A stretch of DNA of 64,000 bases from NCBI RefSeq assembly GCF_001423425.1, contig NZ_LMNX01000004.1:457432-521431 (forward strand), given 5' to 3'. The stretch is from Rhizobium sp. Leaf306 (GTDB taxonomy: Bacteria > Pseudomonadota > Alphaproteobacteria > Rhizobiales > Rhizobiaceae). The notes below the pieces were generated by a model, which worked only from the letters and a program-made list of their open reading frames with translations, ran no database searches and was not told the DNA's origin. Made by a program: the position numbers and the translations under genes. Numbering within the stretch: position 1 is the stretch's first letter; every line of letters starts with the position of its first letter. This document shows, in pieces, positions 44,064-52,482 of this stretch.

Positions 44064-44287
44064 AGCAGTTTCCTCAATATACGCTTGCCTCCCCAGTGTA
44101 GAATAGCAGCGGCAAAAAGCCAACCGGGTCCCACAACCGAAAGTATAAAAGCGTTTCCAGTCGAGACTGACGGCGCATAGATCGCCGCGGCGATCAGAGC
44201 AAACACGCCAACCGTGAGGCAAGAGGTCGACGCCCGGTCAAAGGAACTGGCGACGTATTTGGTTCGTTCGTTATGGATGATCGACAT
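44060..44287 (-). CDS. Small two-span membrane protein
   Basis: A 75-aa protein with two hydrophobic segments (about 22-42 TSCLTVGVFALIAAAIYAP and 46-66 AFILSVVGPGWLFAAAIL) and basic ends (GGKRILRKLL). Its stop overlaps the start of the 41-aa gene (ATGA, 44060-44063), suggesting translational coupling. Ribosome site in front of the ATG at 44287 is weak. No family recognised. Confidence 0.55.
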   Translation of the reverse strand: MSIIHNERTKYVASSFDRASTSCLTVGVFALIAAAIYAPSVSTGNAFILSVVGPGWLFAAAILHWGGKRILRKLL

Positions 44288-44369
44288 CGTCGGCAGATCA
44301 CTCGCTGTTGCGATGGCAATCTAGCGGATAAGTTGCAGGCAACACACCCAAAGCCTGACGCTCAGGCTG

Positions 44370-45254
44370 CTAATCTGTTTCGACAGCTTTCGATTTCGGC
44401 CGCAGCATATCACGTGCAGCAAGCACCGCTCCACCGGTGATCAGTACGCAGGCCGCGAGAATGCGCCAGTCCGGTTCGGCAAAGCCGGAAAGCACCAGGA
44501 TCAAGGTCGAGAGCAGGGGCGCGGCATAACTTGCGGCGCCGATCGCCTGTATATCGCCGTTCTTCACGCCGTAATCCCAAGCGTAGAAGGCAGCGCCAAC
44601 CGGCAGCAGGCCAAGGCCGACGACCGCCGCCCACTGGCTGGCGTCCGCCGGCCATATCGTCGTCTCCAGCGCCAGATGGCACACAAGCGACAACAGCGAT
44701 GTGGCGAGGCAGAACCCCGTCACCACGTCGGTCGAGACACGATCGAAGCTGCGGGTCAGCAGCGAGTACCCTGCCCAGGTGAAAGCGCAGATGAAGGCCA
44801 TGCCATAGCCCAGCGTATAGGCCCCGTCGAACGACAGGCCGTTGCGCGAAACGATGGCAATCGAGCCGCAAAGTCCGGCAATCGCACCGGCGACGTGGTA
44901 CCAGCGCAGCCGCTCGCCCGGCAGGAGCGCCGAGCCGACGACGATGAGCAGCGGCCAGAGATAGGCGATCAGTCCCGCCTCGACGGCCGGCGCATTGCGC
45001 AGCGCCGTGAAGTACAGAAAGTGGTAGCCGAATAATCCGCCGATCCCGATGATCCACACCTTGGCGGGCTGTTTGAGCAACCGGATGCGCTGCGGCCTGA
45101 AGGCGAACAGGATCAGCCCCGGCAGACTGCCGATCGCAAACGTCATCGCGTTCATCTGGAAGGGCGGAACCTTGCCGGATGCTGCCGTCATCAGCGCCAA
45201 AAGCGACCACATCAGAATGGCCGTAAAACCGATCAGCGTCCCCCGGATCTTCAC
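44370..45254 (-). CDS. EamA/DMT-family exporter, YddG-like
   Basis: Ten-span drug/metabolite transporter, 294 aa, in two EamA repeats. The N-terminal GTLIGFTAILMWSLLALMT and the SGKVPPFQMNAMTFAIG segment resemble YddG, which exports aromatic amino acids. The start is a GTG at 45254, with GGAGG 4 nt upstream. Substrate is inference from family resemblance. Confidence 0.87.
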   Translation of the reverse strand: MKIRGTLIGFTAILMWSLLALMTAASGKVPPFQMNAMTFAIGSLPGLILFAFRPQRIRLLKQPAKVWIIGIGGLFGYHFLYFTALRNAPAVEAGLIAYLWPLLIVVGSALLPGERLRWYHVAGAIAGLCGSIAIVSRNGLSFDGAYTLGYGMAFICAFTWAGYSLLTRSFDRVSTDVVTGFCLATSLLSLVCHLALETTIWPADASQWAAVVGLGLLPVGAAFYAWDYGVKNGDIQAIGAASYAAPLLSTLILVLSGFAEPDWRILAACVLITGGAVLAARDMLRPKSKAVETD

Positions 45255-45282
45255 TATGCCTCCTTCGGCATAAGCCGATCTT

Positions 45283-46059
45283 CTAATCGCCGATCTTCAC
45301 GGCCGTCACGTAGAGCGGCCCCATCCTGGTCGGGATACGGGCATAGACAGGAGCGTATACATTTGCGCCATCGGCCTTGGCAAACCAGATTTCCATCGGC
45401 GTCTTGCGAAGATACTCGATATCGGTGCGCCCGCGACGGAACCCGGATTTGGGCGTGTAGCGGATCGAGCAGACGATGGCCTCTCCCTTGAACCCTTCCG
45501 CCGCAAACGGCTTGGTGCCCATCGGTGACAGAACCAGATCCATGCGCGATTCACCGTCATAGATCGGCAACCGGTTCGGGCAGATCTTGGCATCCGCCGG
45601 AAAGATCAGCCCGCTCAACGGGTCGAGTACGGCGCGAAGATCCTTGTCCGTCACCGGCACCCAGTTTTCCCGGTTGCGACGCGGCGGCGGCGTGATCTTC
45701 GTCTCCGTCACGTTGCCATTGCTGTAGAAGATATCGTAGACGCGCTTCCGCTTTCCGACATTGTAGACAAGATTGTAGCGGTCGGCCTGCAGCTTTTCGC
45801 CCTGGATGCGCCCCGTCACGCTGGTTTCCGCCGAGACCTTGCTGATGATATCGGCGATACCTGACGATTTAAACGTGCCGTTGATCTTGTACTGCCCGCC
45901 GTCGAATTCGCTCGAAAAGCTCGCTGTCGCGATCGGTAATATCCCGAGCGTGATACTGTATTGGCTGACCTGCCGGGTTTCGGCCGCCATCGAGGGCGTT
46001 GCGGCACCGAAACTCACCAGAGAGGACAGGGCGACGGCGAAATATGTGCGAGAAAGCAT
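45283..46059 (-). CDS. DUF3108-family periplasmic protein
   Basis: A 258-aa protein with a cleavable signal peptide (ending SMAAETRQ) and a beta-sheet domain of the DUF3108 family (SQYSITLGILPIATASFSSEFDGGQYKINGTFKSSG). Conserved in alphaproteobacteria next to rpmB; function unknown. ATG at 46059 chosen because the signal peptide starts there; the frame is open further upstream into the rpmB promoter region. Confidence 0.87.
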   Translation of the reverse strand: MLSRTYFAVALSSLVSFGAATPSMAAETRQVSQYSITLGILPIATASFSSEFDGGQYKINGTFKSSGIADIISKVSAETSVTGRIQGEKLQADRYNLVYNVGKRKRVYDIFYSNGNVTETKITPPPRRNRENWVPVTDKDLRAVLDPLSGLIFPADAKICPNRLPIYDGESRMDLVLSPMGTKPFAAEGFKGEAIVCSIRYTPKSGFRRGRTDIEYLRKTPMEIWFAKADGANVYAPVYARIPTRMGPLYVTAVKIGD

Positions 46060-46192
46060 GAACGGCCCTGACGGATGAGATGGAAGCGACTTGCCTGACG
46101 AGTGTGACTGACCATAATGGCAAGAAAACAGCGACGCGCCAGCCGCAAAAGCACCAAGCGACGCCTTGAGAGTCCGAAACGCAAGGTTTTGG

Positions 46193-46221
46193 CTTGACGC
46201 GCCGGACCTCACTGACTATAG
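46193..46221 (+). promoter_or_regulatory. Sigma-70 promoter of rpmB
   Basis: CTTGAC (46193-46198), a 17-nt spacer and CTATAG (46216-46221) match the rhizobial housekeeping consensus CTTGAC-N17-CTATAT almost perfectly. It would give a leader of about 90 nt before rpmB. Confidence 0.8.
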
Positions 46222-46315
46222 AACCGCAACTTTCCAATCAGGACCAATTGGATCGGCATGTCGGGCATTGCCCGGAAATTGCTTCCGATTGCAGAATAGA
46301 ACAAAGGTGTATCCC

Positions 46316-46618
46316 ATGTCTCGTGTATGCGAACTGACCGGCAAGGGCGTAATGACCGGCAATAACGTCAGCCATGCCAACAACAAGACCCGTCGTCGGT
46401 TCCTGCCGAACCTGTGCCAGGTCACTCTGATCTCCGATTCGCTCGGCCAGCGCTTCCGTCTGCGGGTTTCCGCTCACGCGCTTCGCTCCGTTGAGCATCG
46501 CGGCGGTCTCGACGCTTTCCTTCTGAAGTCCAGCGAGACTGAGCTGTCCATGCGCGCTCGTCTTCTGCGTCGCCAGATTGCCAAGAAGACTGCAGAAGCA
46601 GCGACTGCTGCTGCTTAA
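46316..46618 (+). CDS. rpmB: 50S ribosomal protein L28
   Basis: Large-subunit ribosomal protein, 100 aa. Opens MSRVCELTGKGVMTGNNVSHA and continues NKTRRRFLPNL, the usual L28 N-terminus; the C-terminal half is the longer alphaproteobacterial form. AAAGGTG precedes the ATG at 46316. Strong promoter upstream and intrinsic terminator downstream make it a single-gene unit. Confidence 0.97.
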   Translation: MSRVCELTGKGVMTGNNVSHANNKTRRRFLPNLCQVTLISDSLGQRFRLRVSAHALRSVEHRGGLDAFLLKSSETELSMRARLLRRQIAKKTAEAATAAA

Positions 46619-46649
46619 TCAGCGTCTTTAACATCACCGGCTTTGAAGA

Positions 46650-46683
46650 GGGCTTGACCGGATAACCGGACAAGCCCTTTCTC
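46650..46683 (+). terminator. Rho-independent terminator of rpmB
   Basis: GGGCTTGACCGG (46650-46661) pairs with CCGGACAAGCCC (46666-46677) with one mismatch and an ATAA loop, followed by TTTCTC. Begins 31 nt after the rpmB stop. Confidence 0.8.
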
Positions 46684-46725
46684 ATGGTCATATCCGCAAC
46701 TGGTGGCATACCCCAGGATAAAAAA

Positions 46726-47367
46726 ATGCAAGCGAAACGCTATACCCTTATCTATGCCCTGCTCATGGCAGCGGTCGTCGTCGCCTCGAACTTCCTCGTA
46801 CAGTTCCCTGTCACAGGAAGCCTTTTCGGAGTAGCCCTTGGCGATCTCCTGACCTGGGGCGCTTTCACCTATCCCTTCGCCTTCCTCGTCACTGACCTTA
46901 CCAATCGCCAGTTCGGGACGACAATCGCACGCCGTGTGGTTCTGGTCGGCTTTATCTTCGGCGTAACGTTGTCGCTCTGGGCATCCGCTCCGCGCATCGC
47001 CATCGCCTCGGGCACCGCCTATCTGGTCGGCCAGCTTCTGGACATCTCGGTGTTCAACCGCCTGCGTCGCCAGTCCTGGTGGCAGGCGCCGCTGGCAGGC
47101 TCCCTGCTCGGATCGGCGCTTGATACACTGCTGTTCTTCTCGCTGGCCTTTGCCCCGATCTTCGCCTTCCTCGGCGCCAATGACGACTTCGCCGTCGGCT
47201 GGTCTCCGATTCTGGGCGCACTCTCGACCGAAGCCCCGCGCTGGGTTTCCTGGGCGCTCGGCGACCTCGTGGTCAAGATCCTCGTCGGAATCGTGCTGTT
47301 GCTGCCCTATGGCGCGCTGATGACCGTGTTGCGGCCGATGCCGCAGGTCACTGCAAAGACCGTGTGA
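46726..47367 (+). CDS. Queuosine precursor transporter (YhhQ/VUT family)
   Basis: Six-span membrane protein (213 aa) that imports queuosine precursors such as preQ0/preQ1. Family motifs: VVVASNFLVQFP, GDLLTWGAFTYPFAFLVTDLTNRQFG and GSALDTLLFFSLAF. ATG at 46726 is preferred over one at 46684, which would fall at the rpmB terminator. No preQ1 riboswitch is visible in the short leader. Works in the same pathway as gluQ elsewhere in the window. Confidence 0.92.
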   Translation: MQAKRYTLIYALLMAAVVVASNFLVQFPVTGSLFGVALGDLLTWGAFTYPFAFLVTDLTNRQFGTTIARRVVLVGFIFGVTLSLWASAPRIAIASGTAYLVGQLLDISVFNRLRRQSWWQAPLAGSLLGSALDTLLFFSLAFAPIFAFLGANDDFAVGWSPILGALSTEAPRWVSWALGDLVVKILVGIVLLLPYGALMTVLRPMPQVTAKTV

Positions 47368-47373
47368 CATAAT

Positions 47374-47400
47374 CAAGGGGAGCCTGAAGCTTCCCTTTCT
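47374..47400. terminator. Hairpin between convergent yhhQ-type and phytase-like genes
   Basis: AAGGGGAGC pairs imperfectly (one mismatch) with GCTTCCCTT around a short loop in the 32-bp gap, followed by TTTCTT on the plus strand. Likely terminator for the transporter gene. Confidence 0.55.
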
Positions 47401-48395
47401 TATTCCGCGAGCCGAAATTCCAGCATCAGGTTGCGCTGCAGGAAGTTGCCGTTGTCGTCGGAGACGAGGATGAGATGCGGGCGGCCGTCCGGCGCTGTGA
47501 TCACGTCCAGCCCCTCCATATTGTCGACCGCGTAGGTCATGTCCGCTTCCAGCAGGACTTCGCCGTCGATTAGGGCACCCGGACGGATCTGCGCGCCATC
47601 GAAGCGGCGGATGCGCATGCCGAGGCCGCCGAGGAAGCTGAAACGGCGCTCCAGCAGCAGAAAGTCGCCGTCATGCAGAAATGCGCCATCGGTCGCGTCA
47701 TAGGGGTCGTGACGGACGATCTTGAAAACGCCCTTCAGCGGTCCCTCGAGAATGGCCGCAAACATGTTGCCGTTCTGATCGAGGCTGTGTTCCGTGACCG
47801 TCACGAGCGAGCCCTTCAGCGGGCTGTCTTCAGGCGAGAGTGCCAGCGTTTCCATGCCGGCATTCATCCGCAATTCCCTACGGGGAAAGACGAAGTCTAT
47901 GGTGCGCGTCGGGCCTGAAGCCTCGAAACCAGGATCCGGATAGGTCTCGATCCGGTGCAGCTGCTCGAAGCTCACCGCCGCCTCGCCCTTACGCAGGGCA
48001 AGACCCTCCGCATCCGAATGGAACTTCGACCCCGGCCGCCCGCCTCTGTAGAGCAGTGGCGACACCTGCAGGCGGCTGAGACCCGAGAGACGGCCCTCCG
48101 CATCCCGTTCGATCTGCCCGGTCAGCCAGTGACCGGTATCGAGCACCGAAACAAAACTCTTACCGTCCGGCCGGAATCGGATCGCCGAAAGCGATTGCAG
48201 CATGCTGTCGTTTGAGGAGAACTGCAGCCCGCCCAGAAATTCGAGCTTGCCGAAACGGGTGGCGTCAGAGCCCGTCTTGAAACGGGAGATGGTATGGACG
48301 CTCACCTCTATATCAGGACCTGCGGCACCGGCCGGCAGAGCGAACACTACGGTCGACATCAGTGCCGCAGCAACGGCCACGCGCAAGGACTTCAC
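47400..48395 (-). CDS. Esterase-like phytase-family periplasmic protein
   Basis: A 331-aa exported protein: signal peptide (VAVAAALMSTVVFALPAGAAG) and a beta-propeller-like domain (LEFLGGLQF, LSAIRFRPDGKSFVSVLDTGHW, DAEGLAL, MTYAVDNMEGLDVI) of the esterase-like activity of phytase family. GTG start at 48395 with GAGGG 5 nt upstream. Only 8 bp after cobT on the same strand, so probably part of the cobST transcript; why it accompanies cobalt chelation is unknown. Confidence 0.85.
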   Translation of the reverse strand: MKSLRVAVAAALMSTVVFALPAGAAGPDIEVSVHTISRFKTGSDATRFGKLEFLGGLQFSSNDSMLQSLSAIRFRPDGKSFVSVLDTGHWLTGQIERDAEGRLSGLSRLQVSPLLYRGGRPGSKFHSDAEGLALRKGEAAVSFEQLHRIETYPDPGFEASGPTRTIDFVFPRRELRMNAGMETLALSPEDSPLKGSLVTVTEHSLDQNGNMFAAILEGPLKGVFKIVRHDPYDATDGAFLHDGDFLLLERRFSFLGGLGMRIRRFDGAQIRPGALIDGEVLLEADMTYAVDNMEGLDVITAPDGRPHLILVSDDNGNFLQRNLMLEFRLAE

Positions 48396-48403
48396 CGAAG
48401 CCC

Positions 48404-50326
48404 TCAGCCTGCTCGTCGCATGCGGGCGCCACGCGCGCCACGCGCGCCACGGCCACCCTGCGCCGACCGGTCGGCAAACAGTTCAGCCAGCTGCTCGGTC
48501 ATCGCGCCTGCCAACTCGTCTGCGTCGACGATGGTGACAGCATTGCGATAGTAGCGCGTCACATCATGGCCGATACCAATCGCCAGCAGTTCGACCGGAG
48601 ACTTGGTCTCGACCTGTTCGATCACGGCGCGCAGGTGCCGCTCCAGATAATTGCCCGGATTGACCGAAAGCGTCGAATCGTCGACCGGCGCGCCGTCGGA
48701 GATCATCATCAGGATCTTGCGCTGTTCCGGCCGCGCGATGAGACGGTTATGCGCCCACATCAGCGCCTCGCCGTCGATGTTTTCCTTTAGCAGGCCTTCG
48801 CGCATCATCAGGCCGAGATTGCGGCGCGAGCGGCGCCACGGAGCATCGGCGGACTTGTAGACGATGTGGCGCAGATCGTTGAGACGGCCGGGCGTCGCGG
48901 GCTTGCCGTTCGCAAGCCAGTTCTCGCGGCTCTGGCCGCCCTTCCAGGCTTTGGTGGTGAAGCCGAGGATCTCCACCTTCACACCGCAGCGTTCCAGCGT
49001 GCGAGCAAGAATGTCGGCGCAGGTTGCCGCAACCGTGATCGGACGGCCGCGCATCGAACCGGAATTGTCGATAACAAGCGTCACGACCGTATCGCGGAAC
49101 TGCGTATCGCGTTCTTTCTTGAAGGAAAGCGGCTGCATCGGGTCGATGATCAGGCGCACCAAGCGGGCCGGATCGAGATAGCCCTCCTCCAGGTCGAAAT
49201 CCCAGGAACGGTTCTGCTGCGCCATCAGGCGGCGCTGCAGCCGGTTGGCGAGACGACCGACGGCGCCCTGCAGATGCGCAAGCTGCTTGTCGAGGAATGC
49301 GCGCAGCCGGTCGAGTTCCGCTTCGTCACACAGCTCTTCGGCGGTGATCTCCTCGTCGAACTCCTGCGTGAAGATGTGATAATCCACCTTCTCGTTGAAA
49401 TCGTCGAACGGGCTGTTCGGGCGGCGGGTCTCGCCTGGGGTCTCGGAGTGATCGTCGCTTTCGTCGGACATCTCCTCGTCCGACATTTCGGCGCCGTCCA
49501 TCTCGCCTTCGTCCATGTCGTCGTCGGCAACATCGCTCTGTTCGGCGGGCGCGGCATCAGAGCCGGCTTCTTCCTCGACCTCCTCGTTCTCGGTCTCGCC
49601 GCTGCTCGGCTGTTCCTCGTCGTTCTGGTTGTCGATTTCCTCCGGCTCGCTGTCGTCGCTCGCGAGATCCTCGGCCATCTGCATGGATGACAGCATGCGG
49701 CGCACGACCTTGGAGAAGGCCTGCTGGTCCTCGATGACATTTCTCAGATTGTCGAGATCGCCGGACGCCTTGTCTTCGATGAACGGACGCCAGAGGTCGA
49801 GCACCTTGCCGGCGCTTTCGGGCGGCTTCACGCCGGTCAGTTTCTCGCGCACCAGCATGGCGATCGCCTCGCCGATCGGTGCGTCTTCCTGACGCTCAAT
49901 GCCAGTAAAATTCGCCTTGGCGTATTTTTCCTGATGCATCGAGTTGAGGTTGGAGGCAACGCCGGTCATCCGCAGCGCGCCGATCGATTCGATCCGGGCC
50001 TGTTCGACCGCATCAAACACGGTGCGCGCATCAGACCCCTGCGGCGCCAGATTGGCATGCATGGCCGTGTCGTGGCAGGCAATCCGCAGCGCCATGGAAT
50101 CGCCGAGGCCACGGGTGACGGCCAGTTCATGGGCCGTCGGGCGCCTGGAGATCTCAGGCAGACGAATGCGATCTCCGGCAAGGCCGGGCCGCTCGTTGGC
50201 GAACGACACCTCGACCTCGCCATTGCCGGCAATCGACCGGACGCAACCGGTGATCGCCCGGCGCAATGGCTCGGTATCGACCATGCCGCTGGACTTGGGC
50301 TTTAGATTGTCTCCTCGACCTGACAT
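48404..50326 (-). CDS. cobT: Aerobic cobaltochelatase subunit CobT
   Basis: With CobS and CobN inserts cobalt into hydrogenobyrinic acid diamide in the aerobic B12 pathway. 640 aa. The N-terminal 200 residues are the conserved CobT domain; residues about 220-297 are an extremely acidic Asp/Glu/Ser-rich linker; a C-terminal VWA domain carries the MIDAS motif DNSGS (420-424). The tail has a repeated Gly-Ala-Arg element (GRGARGARGARMRRAG) encoded by tandem 9-bp units. ATG at 50326 is used rather than one 9 nt upstream, which lies too close to its AAGGA site. Follows cobS by 48 bp. Confidence 0.95.
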   Translation of the reverse strand: MSGRGDNLKPKSSGMVDTEPLRRAITGCVRSIAGNGEVEVSFANERPGLAGDRIRLPEISRRPTAHELAVTRGLGDSMALRIACHDTAMHANLAPQGSDARTVFDAVEQARIESIGALRMTGVASNLNSMHQEKYAKANFTGIERQEDAPIGEAIAMLVREKLTGVKPPESAGKVLDLWRPFIEDKASGDLDNLRNVIEDQQAFSKVVRRMLSSMQMAEDLASDDSEPEEIDNQNDEEQPSSGETENEEVEEEAGSDAAPAEQSDVADDDMDEGEMDGAEMSDEEMSDESDDHSETPGETRRPNSPFDDFNEKVDYHIFTQEFDEEITAEELCDEAELDRLRAFLDKQLAHLQGAVGRLANRLQRRLMAQQNRSWDFDLEEGYLDPARLVRLIIDPMQPLSFKKERDTQFRDTVVTLVIDNSGSMRGRPITVAATCADILARTLERCGVKVEILGFTTKAWKGGQSRENWLANGKPATPGRLNDLRHIVYKSADAPWRRSRRNLGLMMREGLLKENIDGEALMWAHNRLIARPEQRKILMMISDGAPVDDSTLSVNPGNYLERHLRAVIEQVETKSPVELLAIGIGHDVTRYYRNAVTIVDADELAGAMTEQLAELFADRSAQGGRGARGARGARMRRAG

Positions 50327-50374
50327 GGCCTGCATTTCCTTCGCTTGGCGCGTTAGGTCACGCCCCTGACGACG

Positions 50375-51370
50375 TTAAGCGCCGAGAACCATGTTGGCGG
50401 CGCTTTCCTGGAGCTCGACACCGAAGGCGCGCTGATACTGTTCAGCCACCAGCGTACGCTCGAGCTCGTCGCACTTGTTGAGGAAGGTGATGCGGAAGGC
50501 AAAGGCGACATCACCGAAAATCTCAGCGTTCTCGGCCCAGGTGATGACCGTACGCGGGCTCATCACGGTCGACAGGTCGCCGTTGATAAAGGCCGAGCGG
50601 GTCAGATCGGCGACGCGCACCATTTTTGATACGGTTTCGCGACCTTCCGCCGTCTTGCCGAACGACTTCACCTTCGCGGCAACGATATCGACTTCCTTCT
50701 GGTGCGGCAGGTAGTTCAACGTTGTCACGATCGACCAGCGGTCCATCTGTGCCTGGTTGATCTGCTGGGTGCCGTGATAAAGGCCGGTCGTATCTCCGAG
50801 GCCAACCGTGTTGGCGGTCGAGAAGATGCGGAACGCAGGGTGCGGACGAATGACGCGGCTCTGGTCGAGAAGCGTCAGGCGGCCCGACGATTCCAGCACG
50901 CGCTGAATGACGAACATCACGTCGGGACGGCCTGCATCGTACTCATCGAACACAAGTGCGACATTGTGCTGGTAGGCCCAGGGCAGGATGCCGTCCTTGA
51001 ATTCGGTAACCTGCTTGCCGTCCTTCAGGACGATCGCGTCCTTGCCGACGAGATCGATACGGCTGACGTGGCTGTCGAGGTTGACGCGCACGCAAGGCCA
51101 GTTGAGGCGGGCGGCAACCTGCTCGATATGGGTTGATTTGCCGGTCCCGTGGAAACCGGACACCATGACGCGGCGGTTATGGGCAAAGCCTGCAAGGATG
51201 GCGAGCGTCGTGTCGCGGTCGAACAGGTAGTCCGGATCGAGGTCCGGAACGTAAGGGTCGCCGTGGCTGTAGGCCGGAACCCTCAAATCGGTATCAATGC
51301 CGAAAACATCCCGGACAGATACTGTGGTGTCGGGAAGGTTGGAAATGTCTAAGTCGATCTTGCTCATCAT
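50375..51370 (-). CDS. cobS: Aerobic cobaltochelatase subunit CobS
   Basis: AAA+ ATPase (MoxR-like) of cobaltochelatase; forms a two-ring chaperone-like complex with CobT. Walker A GFHGTGKS (72-79), Walker B ALVFDEYDAG, and sensor region FSTANTVGLGDTTGLYHGTQQ. 331 aa. Two consecutive ATGs (51370 and 51367); the second has better spacing from GGAG. Part of J-domain gene-cobS-cobT-phytase-like run. Confidence 0.96.
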   Translation of the reverse strand: MMSKIDLDISNLPDTTVSVRDVFGIDTDLRVPAYSHGDPYVPDLDPDYLFDRDTTLAILAGFAHNRRVMVSGFHGTGKSTHIEQVAARLNWPCVRVNLDSHVSRIDLVGKDAIVLKDGKQVTEFKDGILPWAYQHNVALVFDEYDAGRPDVMFVIQRVLESSGRLTLLDQSRVIRPHPAFRIFSTANTVGLGDTTGLYHGTQQINQAQMDRWSIVTTLNYLPHQKEVDIVAAKVKSFGKTAEGRETVSKMVRVADLTRSAFINGDLSTVMSPRTVITWAENAEIFGDVAFAFRITFLNKCDELERTLVAEQYQRAFGVELQESAANMVLGA

Positions 51371-51429
51371 AACTCCAGGGCACGGGCAAATGCCCGGCCT
51401 TCATCCTCGCTGCCATATGTTTTTACGGC

Positions 51430-52077
51430 TTAGCAGAAACCCGCCTGCTTCAACAACTGGTATGCTTGAATGACAGCGCGAAAACGGTCTTCAGAACCGC
51501 GGTCTCCGCCATTGGCATCCGGGTGGTGCTTCTTGACCAGTTCCTTGTAGCGCCGCTTGATATCGGTCGAATTCGAGTTTGCCGCCAGTTCCAGCGTATC
51601 GAAAGCCTTGGCTTCCAGCGTTTTCAGCTTTCGTCCCTGCGTTTCGAACCGTCCACCGGTGCCCGCCCGGGCCTGAGAAACGAAACCGAACGGATCCTTG
51701 AAACGCTGCTGCGCGTAAGCGGTTCCGCTGGCACCGCCTGCACTGGAGCGCGCGCTCGAATGCAATGGGCCGTCTTTCGCCGCCTTGTTGACGCCAACCG
51801 TCCATGTGGGGCGATGACCGGTGATCGCTTCCTTCTGGTAGCGCGCAATCTCGCCATCCGACAGGCCGGAGAAATAATTGTAACCCTTGTTGTATTCCTT
51901 CACATGCTCGAAGCAGAACAGGAAGAACTGTCCCTCGGCATTTCGACCCACGGGCGCGCGGTGGGCGCCGGGCTTGTCGCACCCGTCCCACTGGCAGGTC
52001 GGAGCCTGCGCAGCCGTTTCCTGCTGCCTGTTCCGGCGCGTCCGGATACGGTCGAAATATTTGGAATCGAGTTTCAT
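51430..52077 (-). CDS. J-domain protein with N-terminal cysteine-rich segment
   Basis: A 215-aa DnaJ-class molecular chaperone partner. The J domain is at the C-terminus (about 155-215) with HPD at 185-187 in LVKKHHPDANGG. The N-terminal part holds C28, C33, H39, C55 and H58 (CQWDGCDKPGAHRAP ... FLFCFEHVKEY), which could bind zinc. Start at ATG 52077; a longer frame lies across the bolA promoter. Next to cobS in rhizobia generally; whether it serves the chelatase is unknown. Confidence 0.88.
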   Translation of the reverse strand: MKLDSKYFDRIRTRRNRQQETAAQAPTCQWDGCDKPGAHRAPVGRNAEGQFFLFCFEHVKEYNKGYNYFSGLSDGEIARYQKEAITGHRPTWTVGVNKAAKDGPLHSSARSSAGGASGTAYAQQRFKDPFGFVSQARAGTGGRFETQGRKLKTLEAKAFDTLELAANSNSTDIKRRYKELVKKHHPDANGGDRGSEDRFRAVIQAYQLLKQAGFC

Positions 52078-52193
52078 AAGGCTCCTATTATGGGGCCGCC
52101 GAGAAGTCGGGACAAGAATTGACAAACCGGTTTGTTGCTGGTTTCTGAGATGCCCTTCTGCGTCGCCCTGTCTGCCATCAAAGGAAGCCGAAC

Positions 52194-52475
52194 ATGACCG
52201 TAAGAGCCCGCATCGAAGCTACGCTTCGCGACAACCTTTCCCCCGATCGGCTAGAGGTGATCGACGAGAGCCAGCATCACGCCGGACATCAGCCGGATAT
52301 AACAGGAACCGGCGAGACCCATATGCGGGTGCGGATCGTGTCCTCGGCATTCGCGGGAAAGAGCCGTCTCGACCGGCACCGGGCGGTCAATGCGCTGCTG
52401 AAGCCCGAACTCGACGCAGGTCTCCACGCGCTGGCGGTGGAAGCCGCAGCACCGGGCGAAGCGACGCGCTGGTAG
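52194..52475 (+). CDS. BolA family protein
   Basis: A 93-aa class II-KH fold protein. Conserved IDESQHHAGH and THMRVRIVSSAFAGKSRLDRHRAVNALL match the BolA family, including the histidine that with monothiol glutaredoxin binds an iron-sulfur cluster. AAGGA precedes the ATG. Divergent from the J-domain gene; tail-to-tail with the CorC-like gene (7-bp gap). Confidence 0.93.
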   Translation: MTVRARIEATLRDNLSPDRLEVIDESQHHAGHQPDITGTGETHMRVRIVSSAFAGKSRLDRHRAVNALLKPELDAGLHALAVEAAAPGEATRW

Positions 52476-52482
52476 CGGAGAC

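Noticed and set aside
46619..46725. Possible preQ1 riboswitch before the queuosine-precursor transporter
   Set aside because: The only strong structure is the rpmB terminator; the remaining leader is about 45 nt without the preQ1 consensus.
51371..51429. Possible cobalamin riboswitch upstream of cobS
   Set aside because: The 59-bp gap is far too short and lacks the B12-box core.
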